A DNA stretch of 64,000 nucleotides from an uncultured Actinomycetes bacterium (GTDB lineage: Bacteria > Actinomycetota > Acidimicrobiia > Acidimicrobiales > RAAP-2): positions 40,993 to 104,992 of the forward strand of contig CAIKNP010000009.1 of NCBI GenBank assembly GCA_903828785.1, in the 5' to 3' direction. The notes under the pieces were generated by a model. The model saw only the letters and a program-made list of their open reading frames with translations, was not told the DNA's origin and did not search any database. The translations under genes were made by a program, and so were the position numbers. Every line of letters starts with the position of its first letter. Positions within the stretch are counted from its first letter, which is position 1. This document shows positions 18,596-26,031 of this stretch, one piece after another.

Positions 18596-18829
18596 GTCGC
18601 GACGCTCCTGTTCGGTGCAGCCGCCCCAGATGCCGTACGACTCGCGCCGGCGGAGCGCTTCGTCGAGACAACGTTCGCGAACTGGGCAACGCCGACAGAT
18701 GTCCTTGGCCGCTCGCTCGCGACGGAGTCGCGCTTCCTTGAGTTCGACCAGCTGAGGTGAAAAAAACAGGGCGGCCTCGGCTCCGTGACAGGCTGCCTGG
18801 TCGGACCAACTTGGCTGGAGGAGTGCCAT
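18581..18829 (-). CDS. WhiB-family Fe-S transcription factor
   Basis: This 82-residue protein is a 4Fe-4S redox-responsive regulator that binds region 4 of the primary sigma factor. It shows the four Cys ligands as AACHG and ICRRCPVRERC, the turn GIWGG and a C-terminal basic tail (RRDLLRR). I started it at the ATG at 18829 rather than the track's extension, since that gives the typical WhiB length. The convergent position next to a disulfide-forming pair is suggestive but does not show regulation. Which WhiB subclass it belongs to is unclear. Confidence 0.94.
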   Translation of the reverse strand: MALLQPSWSDQAACHGAEAALFFSPQLVELKEARLRRERAAKDICRRCPVRERCLDEALRRRESYGIWGGCTEQERRDLLRR

Positions 18830-18922
18830 TGAGCCGTCTTTCTCTCGTTCGCAAGTGGAGGCTATCCATTCCGTCGCCACAATGCCAATTGACGCCTTAC
18901 CCAGTGCGCCAGTTCCCCTTGC

Positions 18923-18928
18923 TACGCT
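18923..18928 (+). promoter_or_regulatory. -10 element TACGCT of the receiver gene
   Basis: TACGCT-CTAATC-GTG; no -35 hexamer at normal spacing was found. Confidence 0.5.
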
Positions 18929-18934
18929 CTAATC

Positions 18935-19351
18935 GTGTCCACCATTGTGATTGCCAGTGACCTTCCCGCCCTTCGCCGGGAACTGCGGACAATGATTGCG
19001 TCGCCCGAACTCGTGATTCACGAAGCGTCCTCGGGTCCCGAGGTTTTGGCCCTCACCCGCGCGGGTGGAGTGGACCTCGTCATCTGTGATCTCCAAATGG
19101 GCTCCATGGGAGCAATGGCCGTCACCATGGAGCTTCGCCACGACGAGTCCTACGGCCTCGCCGAGCCGGTGGCGGTTCTCATGTTGCTCGATCGACGCGC
19201 TGACGTCTTCATTGCTCGTCGGGCGGGAGCCGAAGGCTTTGTCTTAAAGCCCCTCGAGCCCCTCACCGTGCGACGCGCCCTTCGCGCCCTCTTGCGCGGC
19301 GAATCCTTCGAGGACCAGGCTCTCACGCCGGCCACCGTTCCCGTCGCTTAG
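18935..19351 (+). CDS. Single-domain response regulator receiver
   Basis: This 138-residue protein is a lone receiver. The phospho-acceptor Asp is in DLVICDLQMGSMGAM near residue 51 and the switch Lys in FVLKPLEP near 107. No output domain follows, so it acts by protein contacts or as a phosphate shuttle. No histidine kinase is encoded nearby. A CBS-domain gene begins four bases after its stop and is probably co-transcribed. Confidence 0.85.
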   Translation: MSTIVIASDLPALRRELRTMIASPELVIHEASSGPEVLALTRAGGVDLVICDLQMGSMGAMAVTMELRHDESYGLAEPVAVLMLLDRRADVFIARRAGAEGFVLKPLEPLTVRRALRALLRGESFEDQALTPATVPVA

Positions 19352-19355
19352 CGCG

Positions 19356-20189
19356 ATGAATGAACCCCGTCCCGCGACCTCAGGATTAGCACGCCTGCGA
19401 GCACGGGTTGGGGGGAAACCCGAACGCGTCGCCACGAGCCCGGAAGCGCAAGCCATTCACGACCGCGTCGACCAACTCAGCGCACTCGAGTTGCGCGACA
19501 TCATGACGCCCCGCGTGGATGTCGCCTACCTAGCGGTGCCGGTAACCCCCGAAGCGGTGGCCGAGGCGGTCCGCGACACTGGACACTCCTGTTTTCCCGT
19601 GGTGGTCGGCGATGATCTCGATGAAGTGCAGGGGGTGCTCTTCGTCAACGACCTGTTTCGCTCCACGACGCTGAAGCGCGCCATCGGGGTGTCGTTGCCG
19701 GACCAGCGAGAGATTGCTCGCAAGATTCGCACGCCGCTGATGCTGCCCGAAACCATGGATCTTCTCGAAAGTCTGAAGGAGATGCGGGAGCAGCGGCGAA
19801 CGTTCGCGATCGTGCTCGACGAGCACGGCGGTGTGGCTGGAGTCATCTCCATACGTGACATTTTGGAACAACTCGTTGGGGACTTGAACGACGAATTCGA
19901 CGAGAACGAAGCCGTCACCATCGTTAAGATTCGACCGGGCCGTTGGTTAATCGACGGTCAAACGCACGTCGACAAAGTCGAAGAAGCCCTCGGCCTCGTC
20001 ATTCCCGAGGGTGAGTACGTCACCTTGGCCGGATACGTCTTGCACTTAGCGGACGATATTCCCAGCGTCGGTTCGACCTTGAAGGACGGCTCGTGGAGTT
20101 TTCGGGTGCAGTCCATGACCAAGCAACGAATCAGCGAAATTGTGGTTGAATTCCACGAACCCGTGATTGACGATCCCATCGATCGCTAA
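19356..20189 (+). CDS. CorC-like CBS-domain protein
   Basis: This 277-residue protein lacks the DUF21 membrane domain and so resembles soluble CorC rather than the full membrane CNNM-like form. Residues 45-175 are a CBS pair with LRDIMTPRVDVAYL and IVLDEHGGVAGVISIRDILEQLVGDLNDEFD. Residues 190-275 are the CorC/HlyC transporter-associated domain (WLIDGQTHVDKVEEALGL, YVTLAGYVL). Family members affect Mg2+/Co2+ efflux and other ion transport. No DUF21 partner is seen in this window. Confidence 0.88.
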   Translation: MNEPRPATSGLARLRARVGGKPERVATSPEAQAIHDRVDQLSALELRDIMTPRVDVAYLAVPVTPEAVAEAVRDTGHSCFPVVVGDDLDEVQGVLFVNDLFRSTTLKRAIGVSLPDQREIARKIRTPLMLPETMDLLESLKEMREQRRTFAIVLDEHGGVAGVISIRDILEQLVGDLNDEFDENEAVTIVKIRPGRWLIDGQTHVDKVEEALGLVIPEGEYVTLAGYVLHLADDIPSVGSTLKDGSWSFRVQSMTKQRISEIVVEFHEPVIDDPIDR

Positions 20190-20248
20190 GGCTTTGTGCC
20201 AACGAACAACCGGCGGCTAGGATTGACGGGCTGCGAGTTCTCTCGCTG

Positions 20249-20325
<77 letters not shown>

Positions 20326-20363
20326 ACTCGGGCGGCAGTGCAGTGAACAGCAGTACAACATAG

Positions 20364-20436
20364 GCTCCCATCGTCTAGAGGCCTAGGACACCGCCCTTTC
20401 ACGGCGGCGACGCGGGTTCGAATCCCGCTGGGAGTG
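20364..20436 (+). tRNA. tRNA-Glu (TTC)
   Basis: Acceptor GCTCCCA pairs with TGGGAGT (G-U at the end, common in tRNA-Glu). The anticodon loop CTTTCAC in stem CCGCC/GGCGG gives TTC. The T-arm is GCGGG-TTCGAAT-CCCGC. CCA is not encoded. Confidence 0.96.
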
Positions 20437-20475
20437 CTTTCGAAGTACGCCGCCAGCGCACCGGGTTCTTTTGAC

Positions 20476-20481
20476 TACTGT
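20476..20481 (+). promoter_or_regulatory. -10 element TACTGT of the first VOC gene
   Basis: TACTGT-TTGGTC-GTG, which fixes the start at 20488 and keeps the gene clear of the tRNA. Confidence 0.5.
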
Positions 20482-20487
20482 TTGGTC

Positions 20488-20925
20488 GTGCCGACTATTA
20501 GTTACATGCTTTGGTTCAATGGCCAAGCCGAAGAAGCGGCAAACCTCTATACCTCAATTTTTCCAAACGCCACGGTGAAAGAAATTTCGAGGGGTGCCGA
20601 TGGTCGTGCCTTTACCGTGAACTTTGAAATTCTTGGGGAAAACTACATCGCTCTGAACGGTGGTCCTCAGTTCACCTTCACCGAAGCCTTCTCCATATTC
20701 GTAAGCTGTGACGGGCAATCTGAGGTTGACGAATACTGGAACGCCTTTCTGAAGTCCGGCGGACAGGAAGGTCGCTGCGGATGGCTCAAAGACGCCTTCG
20801 GAGTCTCGTGGCAGATAATTCCCAAGCAACTGGGAGAAGCACTATCAAACGCGGATCCGGCAAAAGCTCAGGCCGCGTACGCCGCCATGATGAAGATGTC
20901 CAAAATAGTCATCGCCGATTTGTAA
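20488..20925 (+). CDS. VOC superfamily protein, PhnB-like
   Basis: This 145-residue protein belongs to the PhnB/YjdN type of glyoxalase-fold proteins. It begins PTISYMLWFNGQAEEAANLYTSIFPNATV and contains ALNGGPQFTFTEAFSIFVSCDGQSEVDEYWN and DAFGVSWQIIPKQL. Such proteins have no single known reaction. Codon use is less GC-biased than in its neighbours, which fits acquisition by transfer. The track's longer start overlaps the tRNA. The 190 bases that follow it show no convincing gene. Confidence 0.88.
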   Translation: MPTISYMLWFNGQAEEAANLYTSIFPNATVKEISRGADGRAFTVNFEILGENYIALNGGPQFTFTEAFSIFVSCDGQSEVDEYWNAFLKSGGQEGRCGWLKDAFGVSWQIIPKQLGEALSNADPAKAQAAYAAMMKMSKIVIADL

Positions 20926-21115
20926 GCAGGTTGGTCGCCTCGGACCGTTCTTCGCTGAGGCGCCACGCCTCGTAACCGTCATTTAGGTTTTTCCAGCGAT
21001 TTTCGCTCGGGCTGGCTCGTTGGCGTATCGAGTTTTCCCAGCGCCGGTCGCTCGAAGTTCTCGAGGCAGCGTCGATCGAGAGGAAAGTCAAAGCGGGCTT
21101 CGCCCGGGGTCTCTC

Positions 21116-22012
21116 CTAGCCAAACCTTCGATCAAGAAAATAGCGAATCTGAATCGCTGCCGCCGCCCCTTCGCCGACCGCCGAGGCGAGCTGCTTCGTT
21201 GACCCGGCCCGAACGTCTCCGGCAGCGAAAACGCCTTCAACCGAAGTCTGAAACATCTGGTCAGTAGCGACAAAGTTTCGACCATCGAGTTCAACTGCGC
21301 CATTCAACCACTGGGTGTTGGGGTCAAGACCAATGAAGACGAAGGCACCGCTGGCCGGAAAGGAGCTTGGCATGTCCGTACGAAGGTCAATCGTTTCCAC
21401 CGAGGCCAGCTTGCCTTGTTCGTTGGCCACAAAGCGCTGCACCGACTGATTGAGCACAACCGCCATTTGGGGGTGATTCTGCACCTTTTCTTGGAGCAAT
21501 TTTGAGCCCAGCAGTTGCCCGGAGCGTTCAATTACCGTGACGCGTTGAGCGAACTGGGTCAAGAATAAGCCTTCTTCGAGGCCCGAATTTCCACCACCAA
21601 GAACCACGATGTTTTCAGCCCCTTTGTAAAAGGGCCCATCACAAGTGGCACAGAAATGTATCCCCGCTCCAATCAGATCTTCTTCACCCGCCGCACCCGT
21701 GCGTCGATAGGTCGAACCAGTGGCGAGCAAGAGAGCGTTGGCACGCACGGTCGCCCCCGTCGAAAGAGTGACGGAGAGTCCCGAATACGCTCCGTCCATT
21801 TCCTCTCGAATAAAGCCCTCGACGGAAACTGCCTGGAGCATTTCCACTCCGTAACGACTTGCTTGCTGCGCGAAGCGCGCAGCCAGCTCGGCGCCGCCAA
21901 TGCCCTCGGGAAAACCTGGATAATTATCGAATCGTTCGGTAACCCCAGCCTGCCCACCTACCGCGGACTTTTCCACGATGAGAGTGGAGAGGTTCTCCCG
22001 AGCCGCGTACAT
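21116..22012 (-). CDS. Thioredoxin reductase-like domain, 3' part of a frameshifted fusion
   Basis: The 298 residues match thioredoxin reductase from just after its first glycine loop. The active site is FCATCDGPFYKG near residue 120. The NADPH loop is VVLGGGNSGLEEG near 136, and the final FAD motif is GVFAAGDVRAG near 260. This ORF alone lacks the FAD-binding GGGPxG start. That sequence is present upstream in another frame as GGG-PTALTTAMYAAREN, so the ORF is the continuation of the glutaredoxin ORF at 22021-22323. Unless the frameshift is an error, the product would not bind FAD normally. Confidence 0.82.
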   Translation of the reverse strand: MYAARENLSTLIVEKSAVGGQAGVTERFDNYPGFPEGIGGAELAARFAQQASRYGVEMLQAVSVEGFIREEMDGAYSGLSVTLSTGATVRANALLLATGSTYRRTGAAGEEDLIGAGIHFCATCDGPFYKGAENIVVLGGGNSGLEEGLFLTQFAQRVTVIERSGQLLGSKLLQEKVQNHPQMAVVLNQSVQRFVANEQGKLASVETIDLRTDMPSSFPASGAFVFIGLDPNTQWLNGAVELDGRNFVATDQMFQTSVEGVFAAGDVRAGSTKQLASAVGEGAAAAIQIRYFLDRRFG

Positions 22013-22020
22013 TGCGGTAG

Positions 22021-22323
22021 TCAGCGCGGTCGGCCCCCTCCAGCAATCACGAGGTCGTAGTGCAATTGCGACGCCTCTCGAACCAGGTGCAATTTGTCAG
22101 CCAACTCATCGTTCGAAGGTTCGCTCACAAAACTTCCGTCGGGAAAAATGAGGGTGGGGATTATGCGTTTTCCGTCATTAAGGCGCTCAACTTCTCCCTG
22201 CGCTTCAGGAGTAACTTCGAGATCTACCCAGTCGAAGGGAATCCGGTGTTGATTGAGAAAGGCCTTGGTGCGGGTGCAGTCGGGGCACCAGGCCGCTCCA
22301 ATAACTCGTAAGCGATTTTCCAT
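22021..22323 (-). CDS. Glutaredoxin/mycoredoxin-like domain, 5' part of a frameshifted fusion
   Basis: This 100-residue reading frame begins MENRLRVIGAAWCPDCTRTKAFL, with a CPDC redox site as in mycoredoxins. The TIPTLIF-type cis-Pro loop appears as RIIPTLIFPDGSFVSEP. It ends HYDLVIAGGG followed by RPR and a stop, where a thioredoxin reductase should begin. The intended protein is a glutaredoxin-thioredoxin reductase fusion of about 402 residues, a self-contained thiol reduction unit. An AAAGGA site precedes the ATG, which is why I use it rather than the longer ORF. Confidence 0.82.
   Translation of the reverse strand: MENRLRVIGAAWCPDCTRTKAFLNQHRIPFDWVDLEVTPEAQGEVERLNDGKRIIPTLIFPDGSFVSEPSNDELADKLHLVREASQLHYDLVIAGGGRPR
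22034..22038 (-). other. Frameshift in a G run joining the two halves
   Basis: The coding strand reads GGAGGGGGCCGACC. One more G (six instead of five) would give GGG-PTALTTAMYAAREN and fuse the two ORFs. A one-base loss in a homopolymer is the simplest reading, either real or from sequencing. Confidence 0.8.
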
Positions 22324-22554
22324 AGCGTCCTTTCTGAACTCGTCTCGATAGTACCCACCTGCTTTCGCCTTTGGCTTCGCCACGTCGGTACTGCCCAGCA
22401 GGCCCGCCCGACAATCAAGGTTCAAGTCATTAAAGGGGTACAGGTGGCCGGCGTCGCCCACGGTGTCTCCGGGCTCGTTACGTGGCGTTTGGAATGTTCT
22501 AGAAACGAGGAAGGTGGATGAGGGGAGTTTCTGCGTTTTCTTGCTCGAATGAAA

Positions 22555-22560
22555 TAACCT
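22555..22560 (+). promoter_or_regulatory. -10 element TAACCT of the DUF1905 gene
   Basis: TAACCT-CGTTGA-GTG. The remaining 230 bases upstream to the glutaredoxin start hold no gene. Confidence 0.5.
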
Positions 22561-22566
22561 CGTTGA

Positions 22567-22851
22567 GTGGAACTACGTTTCTCTGGGGAAGTCTGGTTTT
22601 GGCGAGGGCCGTCCCCTTTTCACTTCGTAACGGTGCCCGAAATCGAGAGTGCGGCGATCAAGTCAATTGCTCCCGCCCTCACCTACGGATGGGGGGCAAT
22701 TCCCTGCGCCGTGGTCGTCGGTGAAACACGCTTCACCACTTCCTTGTTTCCCAAGAATGGCGGATACGTCCTCCCCTTGAAGACTGCGGTTCGCACCGCC
22801 GAAGACATTGACCTAGGGGACGAGATAAGCGTCACCATCATCATTGACTAG
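22567..22851 (+). CDS. DUF1905 domain protein
   Basis: This 94-residue protein matches the DUF1905 pattern: ELRFSGEVWFWRGPSPFHFVTVP at the N-terminus, then WGAIPCAVVVGETRFTTSLFPKNGGYVLPLKTAVR and DLGDEISVTIIID. It is a small single-domain beta-barrel protein of unknown biochemical role. It has no signal peptide. It stands alone with its own promoter between the broken reductase and the peptidase gene. Confidence 0.85.
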   Translation: MELRFSGEVWFWRGPSPFHFVTVPEIESAAIKSIAPALTYGWGAIPCAVVVGETRFTTSLFPKNGGYVLPLKTAVRTAEDIDLGDEISVTIIID

Positions 22852-22911
22852 AGCTCCGTCGGCCCCCGACCAAACGACGCCCCGCAGCACCAACCGCGTG
22901 GTCAGAGGACT

Positions 22912-22917
22912 TACGCT
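22912..22917 (+). promoter_or_regulatory. -10 element TACGCT of the pcp gene
   Basis: TACGCT-AGGTGT-ATG at the pyroglutamyl peptidase start. Confidence 0.5.
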
Positions 22918-22923
22918 AGGTGT

Positions 22924-23511
22924 ATGAAGAAGCCACTTCTCGTTAGCTACTTTGAGCCCTTTGGTGGTGACCGTCTCAATTCGTCGGCCGTCGTCGCGAC
23001 ACAGGCGCGTGGTCTGTTGGGGGCGGAGGACATTATTTGGGTGGAACTTCCCGTGTCCTACGAGCAGTCGGTGCGTCGAGTCAGCGAACTCATTGCTGCC
23101 CACGATCCAGTGGCGGTAGTTGCCCTCGGTCAGGCAGCTGGCCGTTCGGCCCTCTCCTTCGAACGCCAGGCGCAGAATCTCTCCAACGCCGCGGCTCTCG
23201 ATAGTGACGGCCATCAGGGTGCTGGCGTGATCCTGGAAGGTGCACCGCCCACCCTGGCGACGTCGCTGCCCATCGATTTGATGGCGCGAGCCGCGAGTGA
23301 ATCGGGGTGTCCCGCGGAATTCTCCGATTCGGCAGGCGGCTACGTGTGTAATCACTTGTTCTACCATTTGCAGTTGCTTGGTGACCGCCCGAGTGGATTC
23401 ATACACCTTCCCCTCGTTGGCGAACAGGCAGCGGAGTACCCGCAAGGACCCACGCTGGCTAGCGAACTACTCGCCCTCGGACTATCAGCGTCGTTGGGCA
23501 TCCTGCGCTAG
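22924..23511 (+). CDS. pcp: Pyroglutamyl-peptidase I (peptidase C15)
   Basis: This 195-residue cysteine peptidase removes N-terminal pyroglutamate from peptides. The Glu-Cys-His triad is visible as the Glu in RSALSFERQAQN near residue 81, the Cys in DSAGGYVCNHLFY near 141, and the His in GFIHLPLV near 161. The start LLVSYFEPFGGDRLNSS fits the family (TGFEPFGG) with Tyr for Gly. The length is slightly below the usual 205-215. It is a single-gene unit. Confidence 0.93.
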   Translation: MKKPLLVSYFEPFGGDRLNSSAVVATQARGLLGAEDIIWVELPVSYEQSVRRVSELIAAHDPVAVVALGQAAGRSALSFERQAQNLSNAAALDSDGHQGAGVILEGAPPTLATSLPIDLMARAASESGCPAEFSDSAGGYVCNHLFYHLQLLGDRPSGFIHLPLVGEQAAEYPQGPTLASELLALGLSASLGILR

Positions 23512-23547
23512 GACGAGGAATCTCCTGATGTGCGTGGCCTGTTCCGA

Positions 23548-23553
23548 TACAGT
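23548..23553 (+). promoter_or_regulatory. -10 element TACAGT of the alpha/beta hydrolase gene
   Basis: TACAGT-TGTGCC-ATG, which decides for the ATG at 23560 rather than the in-frame start at 23530. Confidence 0.5.
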
Positions 23554-23559
23554 TGTGCC

Positions 23560-24243
23560 ATGAAAAATCATCTCATACTGGTTCACGGCGCCTGGCACAG
23601 TCCGTCCGGATTCGAACTGCTGCAGCGCGAGCTCGCTGATCGTGGCATCACTTCGTCCACCGTGGCGTTGGAGAGTGCCGCAGCCGCCGACGAGCCCATC
23701 GGGGACATGTACAACGACGCGGCTCTGGTTCGAGGGGCCGTCGACGCCTTAGGGGATGACTGTTTTGTCCTCGCCCACTCCTACGGTGGTCTCCCCGTCA
23801 CGCAAGGACTGGTCGGGGCCACCAAGGTGAAGGGATTAATTTTCCTCACCGCTTTCGTTCTCGACGAAGGTGAAACACTCTTTGAGGCCTGCGGGAGCCA
23901 GGACCCACCGTGGTGGGTGCGCAGCGAGGATGGTGAGCGTGCGACGACCAGCACCCCCGAACACGTTTTTTACAACACCTGCACCCCCGAAGTGGCGGCC
24001 GCCGCAGTAGCGGACTTACGGCCCCAGAGCATTCTCTCCTTCAACCAGCCCATCACCCAATGCGCCTGGAAGGAAATCCCCTCGAACTACATTCTCTGCG
24101 AGTTCGATCAGGCGATTCCCCTCTTCGCTCAACAAGCCATGTCGGGTCGAACGGGGAACAGCGAAACGCTGGCTACCGACCATTCACCCTTTTTGAGTGC
24201 GCCCGCGCAACTGGCTTCCTTGCTCGCTTCCTTGATGCGCTAG
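23560..24243 (+). CDS. Alpha/beta hydrolase, salicylate-esterase-like fold
   Basis: This 227-residue hydrolase begins HLILVHGAWHSPSGFELLQRELADRG, with the oxyanion-hole HGAWH. The nucleophile elbow is LAHSYGGLPV near residue 82. A late DHSPF supplies the expected His. Related enzymes include plant methylesterases and EstC-type bacterial esterases; the substrate is unknown. The triad Asp is probably in CEFDQAIP. It is a stand-alone gene in the accessory region. Confidence 0.88.
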   Translation: MKNHLILVHGAWHSPSGFELLQRELADRGITSSTVALESAAAADEPIGDMYNDAALVRGAVDALGDDCFVLAHSYGGLPVTQGLVGATKVKGLIFLTAFVLDEGETLFEACGSQDPPWWVRSEDGERATTSTPEHVFYNTCTPEVAAAAVADLRPQSILSFNQPITQCAWKEIPSNYILCEFDQAIPLFAQQAMSGRTGNSETLATDHSPFLSAPAQLASLLASLMR

Positions 24244-24312
24244 CGAGTTCCGCCGGCGGGCTCGTCGGGCGCCAAATGGCCGCCACCGCGGTTCAGATTC
24301 CTTCGACGGCGA

Positions 24313-24405
24313 AAGTCCACTCGAGAAGAGGTAGACGAACTGCGATGCGTAATCGCTGACAGTACCGGGTCGGTAACGCTGGTCTTCCAAGGTCGCGGCG
24401 TCAAA
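24313..24405 (+). pseudogene. Relic of an OB-fold domain gene
   Basis: In the gap between two genes, one frame reads KSTREEVDELRCVIADSTGSVTLVFQGRGVK. This matches the OB-fold fused to the KimA-like importer (DLRCVIADNTGSVTLVFQGRS) in at least 18 of 20 positions over the core. There is no start codon, no N-terminal strand and no continuation, so only about 30 codons remain. The match ends just before the methyltransferase promoter. The DNA differs at third codon positions, so it is an old duplicate or an independent acquisition rather than a recent copy. Confidence 0.7.
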
Positions 24406-24452
24406 GTCCCTACACCGCGTTCCGATCCATGCTGGTCTTGGGTGCCATCTTC

Positions 24453-24458
24453 TACACT
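24453..24458 (+). promoter_or_regulatory. -10 element TACACT of the methyltransferase gene
   Basis: TACACT-GCTGGA-ATG, supporting the start at 24465 over 24429. Confidence 0.5.
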
Positions 24459-24464
24459 GCTGGA

Positions 24465-25289
24465 ATGTCTGACTACATCGAGATAAATCGGGCGAATTGG
24501 GATTGCGTGGTTGAGCACCACGTCAAGGCGTACGACCTTGACAAGTTTCGCGCCGACGAGAAGTTTCTTTCGTACGTAGTGCAGTTCGACCAAGCCCGAC
24601 TAGGCAGTGTCGAAGGTCTCAAGGTCGTTCACCTCCAGTGCCACATCGGTACCGACACTCTTTCGCTCGCCCGTCTGGGAGCGGCGTCCGTTACCGGGTT
24701 GGACTTCTCGCCCAAGGCCATTGCGGCGGCGCGGCGCTTTGCGGCCGAACTGGGTGTCGAAGCGACTTTCGTCGAAGCCAATGTCTACGACGCACCCCGC
24801 GCCTTAGCGGGCCGACGATTTGATCTCGTTTATACCGGCATCGGCGCCCTGTGTTGGATCGCCGACATCAAAGCCTGGGCGCGAGTGGTGGCGGATCTAC
24901 TCGTGCCCGGCGGCCGTCTGTTCATTCGTGAAGGCCATCCCATGCTCTGGGCGCTTTCGGACCCGAGGGAGGATGGACTGCTGGTGGTCCAATACCCCTA
25001 CTTCGAATCAGCGGGACTGCATTTCTTCAATACCAAGTCCTACGTCGAACACGAAGGTGAACTCTCGTCCCCGGAAAGCGTCCAATTCAATCACGGACTG
25101 GGGGAGGTGATCAGCGCGCTCATGGCAGCGGGCCTCACCTTGACGATGCTGGAGGAACACGACAGCATTCCCTGGAATGCCCTCGGAGAGGGCATGGAGT
25201 TCATTGGCGAAGGTGAGTACCGTCTGCGCGAGAATCCTCGCCGATTGGCCGCCTCGTACACCCTGCAGGCCACCAAGACTTCCTCCTGA
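24465..25289 (+). CDS. Class I SAM-dependent methyltransferase
   Basis: This 274-residue cytosolic enzyme starts SDYIEINRANWDCVVEHHV, an N-terminus common to a group of actinobacterial small-molecule methyltransferases. Motif I is KVVHLQCHIGTDTLSLARLGA, with HIG in place of the usual GxG. SVTGLDFSPKAI carries the acidic motif II and RFDLVYTGIGALCW motif IV. The substrate is unknown. No pathway genes are adjacent. The 160 bases after it hold no gene. Confidence 0.88.
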   Translation: MSDYIEINRANWDCVVEHHVKAYDLDKFRADEKFLSYVVQFDQARLGSVEGLKVVHLQCHIGTDTLSLARLGAASVTGLDFSPKAIAAARRFAAELGVEATFVEANVYDAPRALAGRRFDLVYTGIGALCWIADIKAWARVVADLLVPGGRLFIREGHPMLWALSDPREDGLLVVQYPYFESAGLHFFNTKSYVEHEGELSSPESVQFNHGLGEVISALMAAGLTLTMLEEHDSIPWNALGEGMEFIGEGEYRLRENPRRLAASYTLQATKTSS

Positions 25290-25450
25290 GGACCTCACTG
25301 ACCGGACGGGGGTGCGGCCGTTCCCAAGGAATACCGTCACCAGACTCCGGTCACGTATGTCGGCCGAGGGATCAAAAAACGCCTGTCGGCTCATGTCGCA
25401 TTTTCACTTACGCAGCGCGTCGCAGCCGGCGGCGAGGCTAACGCTACGCC

Positions 25451-25972
25451 CTAGCAACCCGAAGTGGGCGACACCACAAAGGCCGTGACGGCTTGATTCA
25501 TTCCCCACCCGTAGTAGTCCGAAGCCAGTTGGGCGCCTCGCACTTCCTCAACTCGAGTGGCGTGGTGCACCTTGACGTCAGAACACATGGTGTGCAGGAC
25601 AATCTCGACGCCCATATGCGCGCCTAGGGCCATGACTTCACTCGAGAGCGGAGCGTAGAACTTCCACGCCGGAACATTGATGTCACCGTTCTTGCACGTC
25701 AGCGGCGTAACATTCCCATCTTGCGTGTGGGTCAGTGGCGTGCTGCACTCGGGCACGACGGGTCGCACGATGGCCGGGGCGAGGACTGCCGGCAAGGTAT
25801 TCTGCGGACTCGATGAATGAGAGAATGGGCTACTGCATGACGCCAAGCCCAGCGAAACGCTGGCCAAGGCGAGCGCGGCGCGCAGCGCATTTCCCGAACG
25901 ACGAAGGGGCACGGCGCTTCGACGCCGGGTGGGCGGGTCACTCGCCAACGACCTTGGATGTCTTTTGCTCAC
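25451..25972 (-). CDS. Secreted lipoprotein of unknown function
   Basis: This 173-residue protein has a basic, proline-rich N-terminus, a hydrophobic segment (ALRAALALASVSLGLASC) and a lipobox ending in Cys near residue 46, followed by Ser/Pro-rich linker sequence. It should be a lipid-anchored surface protein. The mature part has four more Cys (PECST, LTCK, TMCSD, SGC), possibly two disulfides. I do not recognise the domain. The long arginine-rich stretch before the signal is odd and may mean the true start is further in. Confidence 0.62.
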   Translation of the reverse strand: MSKRHPRSLASDPPTRRRSAVPLRRSGNALRAALALASVSLGLASCSSPFSHSSSPQNTLPAVLAPAIVRPVVPECSTPLTHTQDGNVTPLTCKNGDINVPAWKFYAPLSSEVMALGAHMGVEIVLHTMCSDVKVHHATRVEEVRGAQLASDYYGWGMNQAVTAFVVSPTSGC

Positions 25973-25978
25973 AGACTG

Positions 25979-25984
25979 AATGTA
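25979..25984 (-). promoter_or_regulatory. -10 element TACATT of the lipoprotein gene
   Basis: TACATT-CAGTCT-GTG on the minus strand supports the long N-terminus of the lipoprotein. Confidence 0.45.
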
Positions 25985-26031
25985 GACGATGACCTGGCCC
26001 GCAGCGCGGGTGGACCGCCGAAGCGTGGGCC

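Noticed and set aside
20926-21115. Minus-strand frame with ENRWKNLNDGYEAWRLSEE as a gene or remnant
   Set aside because: It looks mildly protein-like but has no start, promoter or recognisable family; the GAGGCG-CCA-CGCCTC hairpin nearby lacks a T run.
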